From an uncultured Fibrobacter sp. (GTDB lineage: Bacteria; Fibrobacterota; Fibrobacteria; Fibrobacterales; Fibrobacteraceae), in assembly GCA_947306025.1 (NCBI GenBank), contig CAMZFJ010000047.1, positions 1 to 9,101 on the forward strand: DNA of 9,101 nucleotides. The letters run 5' to 3'. Below are positions 5,100 to 9,101 of this stretch, piece after piece (position 1 is the first letter of the stretch; every line of letters starts with the position of its first letter). Under the pieces are notes generated by a model. That model did no database searches. It saw only the letters and a list, made by a program, of their open reading frames with translations, and was not told the DNA's origin. Position numbers and translations under genes: made by a program.

Positions 5100-6671
5100 T
5101 CACTTCGCGGGCTTAATCAAATTTGTTATCCAGTAATAATCGGAAGGATACATCTTGACGCCGGCGACACGCTTGGAGTTGATAATATTTGTTTGCGGGT
5201 AGCCGAAGAAGATAGACGCCGCGTCATTTAGCAAAATTTGTTGCAGTTCAATAATCAGCTGACGACGTTTAGCCGCATCAAATTCCGTGCTAAGTTGCTC
5301 AAGTTTCGCGTCGTATTCGGGATTGCTATAACCGGAGCCGTTTTGCGGGTTGGAGCCGTCCGGATTTGATTTCCAATACCATGTCAAGAAAATTTCGGGG
5401 TCGCCGGTGTTGGCGGTCGTAATGTTTGAAATAAGCAAGTCATATTCGCCCTTAATGCCCATGTTGTCAATCAAGTTATAGTCGACGGTATTAATTTTAA
5501 TGTCAAAGCCCAATTTCTTAAGGTCGGATTGCACTGCTTCGGCATAAAGCGGAAGTTCTGCGCGGGAATTGTAAACGACAAAATCAAGCTCCAGTTTTCT
5601 GCCGTCCTTTTCGCGGATGCCGTCGCCGTCAGAATCTTTCCAGCCTGCTTCATCGAGAAGTTTAGCGGCGCGTTCGGGATTGTAAGCGTTCGGGTCGGTC
5701 AGTTGGTCAAAGCCATAATCGAGCGAAGGCGGAACGGGAGCTTTACCAGGAATGAACGTACCCTTCAGCAAAACTTTATTATAGGTTTCGCGGTCGCAAC
5801 CGGAAATGAACGCCTCACGAACTTTTTTATCACTTAAAATTCTGTCGGGATTCTGATTCATGCGAGCAAGCACCACGCGCAAGCTAGAAATTTCATCGAT
5901 AACAAATTTATCGTTGCCCTTGAAAATATCAATGTCGCCTGCCGCAATGTTTACCGCAACATCAACATCGCCCGCTTGCAGAGCCATTGCGCGAGTATTT
6001 GGGTCGTCAATCGAAGGAATTTCTACAGTCTCGAAGGGAACTTCTCCGTAGTAATTCGGATTTTTCTTCATAACGGCGCGTTCTTTAACGAAACTTTCAA
6101 CAGTATAAGGACCAGTGCAAATGGGACCTTCCTTGCTGAAGTCGCGCCCACTTTCCGCCGCCACGTCGACAATTATAAACAGCGGGTCCGCCAAATAGCC
6201 GGGCATGCCGGGCAAAGGCTTATTCGTCTTGATAATTAAATTTTGTCCGTCCGCCGTGATTGATTCGTATTCAAAGAAAGTTGCGGCGCGAGTGTTTTTA
6301 GCAAAGGCGCGTTCGATTGAATTTTTAACAGCTTCAGCGGTGAGCGGGTCGCCGTTGGAAAATTTCACGTCGCCACGAATTTTAAAAGTCCAAGTCAAGC
6401 GGTCGTCGCTCGTTTCCCAACTTTCCGCAAGCCACGGAACGATATTCATTTTCTCATCAAATTTAGTCAAGCATTCGCCCAGACCATAGCGCATAACAAC
6501 CCAGCCAAAATAATTTTGCGTCGGTTCCAACGTGTCAGCAAAATTCGTTACGCCAACTTTTAAAGTCGTCATATCGCCGCCGCCAGTTGAGCCGCTATCC
6601 TCTCCGCCGCAACCTGTCATTAGCAAGCCCGCCGCGCAAATTGCCGCTAAAAACTTCTTAAACTTAAACAT
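5100..6671 (-). CDS. Substrate-binding lipoprotein, SBP_bac_5 (NikA/OppA-like)
   Basis: The extracytoplasmic receptor of the importer, 523 residues. It begins with a lipoprotein signal, MFKFKKFLAAICAAGLLMTGC; C21 in the MTGC lipobox would be lipidated after cleavage. A Gly/Ser-rich linker precedes the fold. Family motifs include WLAESWETSDDRLTWTFKIR, DVKFSNGDPLTAEAV, CTGPYTVESF, NPNYYGE, DDPNTRAMALQAGDVDVAV, and AAKLLDEAGWKDSDGDGIRE. Similarity to NikA (WLA.SW, TWTF, VKFSNG, DP.TRA) is good, but these also occur in peptide binders, so the ligand cannot be read from sequence alone; B12 control suggests cobalt or a cobalt complex. ATG 6671 has AGGAGT (6681-6686) at a 9-base spacing, the best ribosome binding site in the operon, as expected for the most abundant component. 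Confidence 0.93.
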   Translation of the reverse strand: MFKFKKFLAAICAAGLLMTGCGGEDSGSTGGGDMTTLKVGVTNFADTLEPTQNYFGWVVMRYGLGECLTKFDEKMNIVPWLAESWETSDDRLTWTFKIRGDVKFSNGDPLTAEAVKNSIERAFAKNTRAATFFEYESITADGQNLIIKTNKPLPGMPGYLADPLFIIVDVAAESGRDFSKEGPICTGPYTVESFVKERAVMKKNPNYYGEVPFETVEIPSIDDPNTRAMALQAGDVDVAVNIAAGDIDIFKGNDKFVIDEISSLRVVLARMNQNPDRILSDKKVREAFISGCDRETYNKVLLKGTFIPGKAPVPPSLDYGFDQLTDPNAYNPERAAKLLDEAGWKDSDGDGIREKDGRKLELDFVVYNSRAELPLYAEAVQSDLKKLGFDIKINTVDYNLIDNMGIKGEYDLLISNITTANTGDPEIFLTWYWKSNPDGSNPQNGSGYSNPEYDAKLEQLSTEFDAAKRRQLIIELQQILLNDAASIFFGYPQTNIINSKRVAGVKMYPSDYYWITNLIKPAK

Positions 6672-6694
6672 GATTTAACCACTCCTAAAATTTT

Positions 6695-7513
6695 TTATTC
6701 GTGACGCGGGTCAAGCACGTCGCGTAATGAATCTCCCCACAAATTGAATATCGCCACGACGATAAAAATTGCCACGCCTGGATAAATCATTAGCCACGGC
6801 GCAGTTTGTATATATTGCCGCCCTTCGTTTAGCATAAGCCCCCATTCGGGCGTTGGCGGCTGCGCTCCGAAGCCCAGAAACGACAAGCCCGCAATTTCCA
6901 TCATCATTGTTCCGATATCCATTGCGCCAGGTATAACGACCATCGGCAAAATATTTGGCAAAACGTGCCGCCATAAAATGTTCATTGTCTTGGTGCCGTT
7001 GACTTGCGCGGCGATTATAAAATCATTGTAACGAAGTTTGATAACCAGACTGCGAACAAGCCTTGCATATTTCGCCCAGCCGACTGCCAGCAACGCTAGA
7101 ATTGTATTGGCAATCGAGCCGCCCAAAATACCCGCAATCGCTATCGCCAACACTACGCCAGGAAAAGCCAACATCATATCAGCGACGCGCATTAAAATCA
7201 TTTCGACTTTGCCGCCAAAATAGCCCGATAAAATCCCGACAAGCCCGCCGACCAATGCCAATAAAATTACAACGCAAATCGTCATGAACAATGAAACTTG
7301 CGTACCGCAAATTATTCTGCTAAAAGTATCGCGTCCTAATTTATCTGTACCTAAAAAATGTTCCGGCGTCGGCGGTTGCAAAACATTTCTCATATTGCCG
7401 TCGTAAGGGTCTTGAGGCGCAAGGTACGGCGCAAAAATCGCAATCAACACCAGCACAATTACAAGCGCGGTATAAACGGCGAACAACTTATTTTTCTTGA
7501 AGACTTCAGCCAA
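6695..7513 (-). CDS. ABC importer permease, NikC/DppC type
   Basis: One of two integral membrane subunits, 272 residues. A short basic N-terminus and a first membrane span (about 10-33) ending IFAPYLAPQDP are typical of DppC/NikC. HFLGTDKLGRDTFSRII, several further spans, and the EAA-type ATPase-contact loop around NGTKTMNILWRHVLPN follow. The C-terminal half contains LSFLGFGAQPPTPEWG and ends FNLWGDSLRDVLDPR, both strong family signatures. The start is TTG 7513: an in-frame stop lies five codons upstream, and GAGGGGG lies about 7 bases before it. A 58-base gap with a heptameric tandem repeat separates it from the preceding permease gene. Confidence 0.92.
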   Translation of the reverse strand: MAEVFKKNKLFAVYTALVIVLVLIAIFAPYLAPQDPYDGNMRNVLQPPTPEHFLGTDKLGRDTFSRIICGTQVSLFMTICVVILLALVGGLVGILSGYFGGKVEMILMRVADMMLAFPGVVLAIAIAGILGGSIANTILALLAVGWAKYARLVRSLVIKLRYNDFIIAAQVNGTKTMNILWRHVLPNILPMVVIPGAMDIGTMMMEIAGLSFLGFGAQPPTPEWGLMLNEGRQYIQTAPWLMIYPGVAIFIVVAIFNLWGDSLRDVLDPRHE

Positions 7514-7530
7514 CGCAAAGCCCCCTCACA

Positions 7531-7565
7531 ATTCCTAATTCCTCATTCCTCATTCCTAATTCCTA
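7531..7565 (-). repeat. Five-copy heptamer tandem repeat between the two permease genes
   Basis: Five perfect-length 7-bp units follow each other: on the plus strand ATTCCT plus A, C, C, A, A in the last position. On the coding strand they read TAGGAAT or GAGGAAT, so each resembles a ribosome binding site. They fill most of the 58-base gap between the NikB-type stop and the NikC-type TTG start. Confidence 0.9.
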
Positions 7566-7571
7566 ATTGCA

Positions 7572-8489
7572 TTACCGTTGCTCCCCCTTTCTCAATTTAG
7601 GGTCAAGCCACGTGTAGGACAAATCAACCAGAAAATTTATCGCCATATAAACAATCGCAATCCACAGTACAAAGCCTTCAATCAACGGATAATCGCGCAT
7701 CATTATCGCTCGCACTGCCATATTGCCAATTCCTGGCCAGCTGAAAACTATTTCTATAACCGCCACGCCGCCCAAAAGCCAGCCGATTGACATTCCCAGC
7801 AAAGTTATCAGCGGCAAGACGGCATTTGGCAAAACGTGTTTCCAAAGTATTGCCGATTCGCTCAAGCCACGTGCTCGCGCTCCCGTCACGTAGTCTTGAT
7901 GAAGTTCGTCAAGAATAACTGTCCGCACTTGCCGAACATATTTTGTCGACTGATAAATTGCCAACGTCAGCGCGGGCAGGACAATTCCTTTTGCCGTGAC
8001 TGTCGAACTTGCTATCGGGAACCAACCCAATTTTAAGCCGAAAATGTACAGCAGAATTAATCCCAGCCAGAAACTTGGCATTGATACCCCGATAAACGCC
8101 AAAAATCTTACGACGTAATCTGGCCATTCGTTTTGACGCACTGCCGACCATATCCCCAACGGCAACGATATTATTAGCACAAAAATTATCGTCACGAACG
8201 CAAGAAGAAGCGTTCCGGCGAAACCTTCGGATAATTTTTCTACAACCGGTTTTTTCGCTGAATAACTCATGCCCATATCGCCTTGAACGACGCCCGCCAG
8301 CCAGTTGCCGTATTGCACGATAAACGGCTTGTCCAATCCAAGTTCCTTGCGCGTTTTTTCTAAAACTTCTTCTGAAACGATTGTATCTGCTGATTCTAAA
8401 AGCATTGCGACGGGGTCGCCTGGTGCTAAGTACGCTAAACAAAACGTAATGAAGCTTACGCCAATTAGCGTTACGAACATTTGCGCCAA
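7572..8489 (-). CDS. ABC importer permease, NikB/DppB type
   Basis: The other membrane subunit and first gene of the operon, 305 residues from TTG 8489. LIGVSFITFCLAYLAPGDPV is the first span and the classic DppB/NikB end-of-span motif. The VIVQYGNWLAGVVQGDMGMSY region follows, then further spans, the EAA loop (GARARGLSESAILWKHVLPN), and the closing FSWPGIGNMAVRAIMMRDYPLIEG and SYTWLDPKLRKG motifs. The N-terminus is a few residues shorter than usual. An in-frame stop at 8511-8513 limits extension, and the only in-frame starts are TTG 8489 and ATG 8480. No good ribosome binding site is seen; the purine-rich stretch before the start lies in a hairpin (8498-8521) downstream of the riboswitch. 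Confidence 0.92.
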   Translation of the reverse strand: MAQMFVTLIGVSFITFCLAYLAPGDPVAMLLESADTIVSEEVLEKTRKELGLDKPFIVQYGNWLAGVVQGDMGMSYSAKKPVVEKLSEGFAGTLLLAFVTIIFVLIISLPLGIWSAVRQNEWPDYVVRFLAFIGVSMPSFWLGLILLYIFGLKLGWFPIASSTVTAKGIVLPALTLAIYQSTKYVRQVRTVILDELHQDYVTGARARGLSESAILWKHVLPNAVLPLITLLGMSIGWLLGGVAVIEIVFSWPGIGNMAVRAIMMRDYPLIEGFVLWIAIVYMAINFLVDLSYTWLDPKLRKGEQR

Positions 8490-8497
8490 ACGATTAT

Positions 8498-8521
8498 TGC
8501 ACCCACTTTTTTACGAGTGCA
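8498..8521 (-). promoter_or_regulatory. Hairpin next to the NikB-type start, possible translation gate
   Basis: On the minus strand TGCACTC (8521-8515) can pair with GGGTGCA (8504-8498), a 7-bp stem with one G-T pair and a 10-base loop. The 3' arm holds the only G-rich stretch at ribosome-binding distance from TTG 8489, leaving 8 bases to the start. It may be part of the riboswitch expression platform; this is inference from pairing only. Confidence 0.4.
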
Positions 8522-8542
8522 GAATTTTTCCGCGCAAATCAT

Positions 8543-8575
8543 AACGAGCGACGTTTTAAAAACACGTCGCCCGCT
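8543..8575 (-). promoter_or_regulatory. Strong hairpin in the riboswitch expression platform
   Basis: On the minus strand a 12-bp stem (8575-8564 with 8554-8543, two G-T pairs) closes a 9-base loop. It lacks a following T run (TATGATTTGC comes next), so it is not a classical intrinsic terminator. Its 5' arm, AAGCGGGCG, can instead pair with CGCCGCTT at 8631-8624, just after the aptamer, with one bulged G. That gives two mutually exclusive structures, as expected of a switch. Confidence 0.5.
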
Positions 8576-8637
8576 TAACTTTTCATATCCGGTAAAAATC
8601 TCCATCCCCGTCACTCGCAGGTCAAGCGGCGATTGTC

Positions 8638-8788
8638 AATCAAGCAGTTCTCCCGACTTCGGCTCAATGCTCCTCTGCGCCTTCCCAAGTTTCCTCAGTG
8701 ACATATTTGCAGATTTGCTCCCCGCTACGGTGGCGTGACCGTTCCGGCTTCTAACCGGATTCCCTATTGAGGCTTGCGCCACTTGATT
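8638..8788 (-). ncRNA. Cobalamin (B12) riboswitch aptamer
   Basis: The minus-strand leader carries the conserved cobalamin-aptamer landmarks in order. P1 is AATCAAG (8788-8782) with CTTGATT (8644-8638). Then come GGGAATCCGG near 8764-8755, a TCCGG/CCGGA stem (8759-8755, 8747-8743), and ACGGTCACGCCACCGT (8742-8727), the core GCCAC region. CACTG (8700-8696), GGGAAGG (8686-8680) and the signature GAAGTCGGGAGAACTGC (ending 8644) complete it. The RNA would bind adenosylcobalamin or another cobalamin and normally lower expression when B12 is plentiful. It lies 149 bases before the first permease start and behind a good promoter, so it should control the whole ABC operon. Confidence 0.9.
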
Positions 8789-8816
8789 CACTTATTCACT
8801 TTTCAATAACAAAAAA

Positions 8817-8845
8817 ATAGTAACACCATCAATTATACTTGTCAA
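8817..8845 (-). promoter_or_regulatory. Promoter of the riboswitch-ABC transporter operon
   Basis: On the minus strand a perfect TTGACA (8845-8840) is followed after 17 bases by TACTAT (8822-8817), with a TG one base before the -10 box (extended -10). Transcription should begin near 8810, about 20 bases before the aptamer P1 stem, giving a leader of about 320 bases. It starts about 24 bases after the stop of the upstream gene. Confidence 0.75.
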
Positions 8846-8868
8846 TTAACACCAAAATTTTTCAGCAC

Positions 8869-9101
8869 TTAATGCCCGAATTGGAGCGAGCATAAAAAAA
8901 AACAAGTTATAACAATCGTTATAACCGTAAAAGCAATCAGAACGTAAAAAGCCGGCGTAACAAGATTGTAATTAGAATGAGCCCAGCCGAAAATTTTCGG
9001 GATAAGGAACGCGCCGTAAGCGGCAATGGCGGCAGTAAAGCCGGTAACTAGGGTGTGTTGGTAAATTAAAGATGGCGAATAAAAGCGGCAAGAAAAATGA
9101 A
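8869..9101 (-). CDS. C-terminal end of a NarK-type MFS transporter (partial)
   Basis: This frame is open from the right window edge to TAA at 8871-8869, 76 residues, and has no start inside the window. It reads as two membrane spans. The first holds TGFTAAIAAYGAFLIPKIFGW, which strongly resembles the last-but-one span of NarK/NasA nitrate/nitrite transporters (Ala/Gly-rich, then GxFxIPK). The second is AFYVLIAFTVITIVITCFF, ending CSLQFGH. The full protein would normally have about 12 spans. It precedes the riboswitch operon on the same strand but has its own stop before the operon promoter. A run of nine T in its coding strand (plus 8894-8902) is a possible slippage site. The NarK call is fairly likely, but another MFS family is possible. 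Confidence 0.65.
   Translation of the reverse strand, partial: HFSCRFYSPSLIYQHTLVTGFTAAIAAYGAFLIPKIFGWAHSNYNLVTPAFYVLIAFTVITIVITCFFLCSLQFGH

Noticed and set aside
5529..6489. Several plus-strand frames of 60-100 codons opposite the binding-protein gene.
   Set aside because: They are antisense shadows of a clear lipoprotein gene and show no family motifs or ribosome binding sites.
8543..8575. Hairpin in the riboswitch leader considered as an intrinsic terminator.
   Set aside because: No run of T follows it on the transcribed strand, so it is listed only as a regulatory hairpin.
8481..8738. Plus-strand 85-codon frame across the leader region.
   Set aside because: It is the reverse complement of the cobalamin riboswitch and expression platform and resembles no protein family I know.
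8906..8925. Two copies of GTTATAAC, considered as operator half-sites.
   Set aside because: They encode a Val-Ile-Thr repeat in a membrane span of the NarK-type gene and are probably a coding by-product.
1..9101. CRISPR arrays, tRNA and rRNA genes.
   Set aside because: No spaced direct repeats, clover-leaf signatures or conserved rRNA segments were seen.

Overview
The window looks like DNA from a low-to-moderate G+C anaerobe of the Bacillota. The cobalamin riboswitch and protein style would fit the Negativicutes (Selenomonas relatives), but that assignment is inference from style only. It has two halves that meet at a bidirectional terminator near 3270-3306.

The left half (1-3264) is mobile and plasmid-like. 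At the left edge, a minus-strand gene with a strong ribosome binding site starts and runs out of the window; its first residues resemble MobA/MobL-type mobilisation proteins, with low confidence. Next comes an IS110-family element. Its DEDD transposase (293-1459) is preceded by about 175 bases of structured non-coding DNA with a perfect TATAAT box, which is where IS110-group elements encode their bridge RNA. Immediately after lies a complete IS5-family (IS427-like) element, 1494-2300. It has matching 17-bp inverted ends flanked by TA, and its transposase is split over two frames. It has cut into a Rep_3-type plasmid replication initiator (up to 3264), which has lost its first winged-helix domain. 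A short piece of that gene appears to survive between the two insertion sequences.

The right half (3346-9101) is on the minus strand and reads from right to left. It starts with the 3' end of a NarK-type major facilitator transporter (8869-9101). A strong sigma-70 type promoter (8817-8845) follows, then a cobalamin (B12) riboswitch aptamer (8638-8788), then a five-gene ABC importer operon of the peptide/nickel (Opp/Dpp/Nik) class. The operon order is permease B (7572-8489), permease C (6695-7513), substrate-binding lipoprotein (5100-6671), ATPase D (4298-5089) and ATPase E (3346-4305). The five proteins make a complete importer: a lipoprotein that captures substrate outside the membrane, two permeases forming the pore and two ATPases driving it.

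B12 control of a NikABCDE-like system points to uptake of cobalt, a cobalt chelate or another corrinoid precursor rather than peptides. That is the main biological inference here. The features most worth a second look are the riboswitch-transporter pairing, its unusual expression platform, the candidate bridge RNA and the decapitated rep gene.
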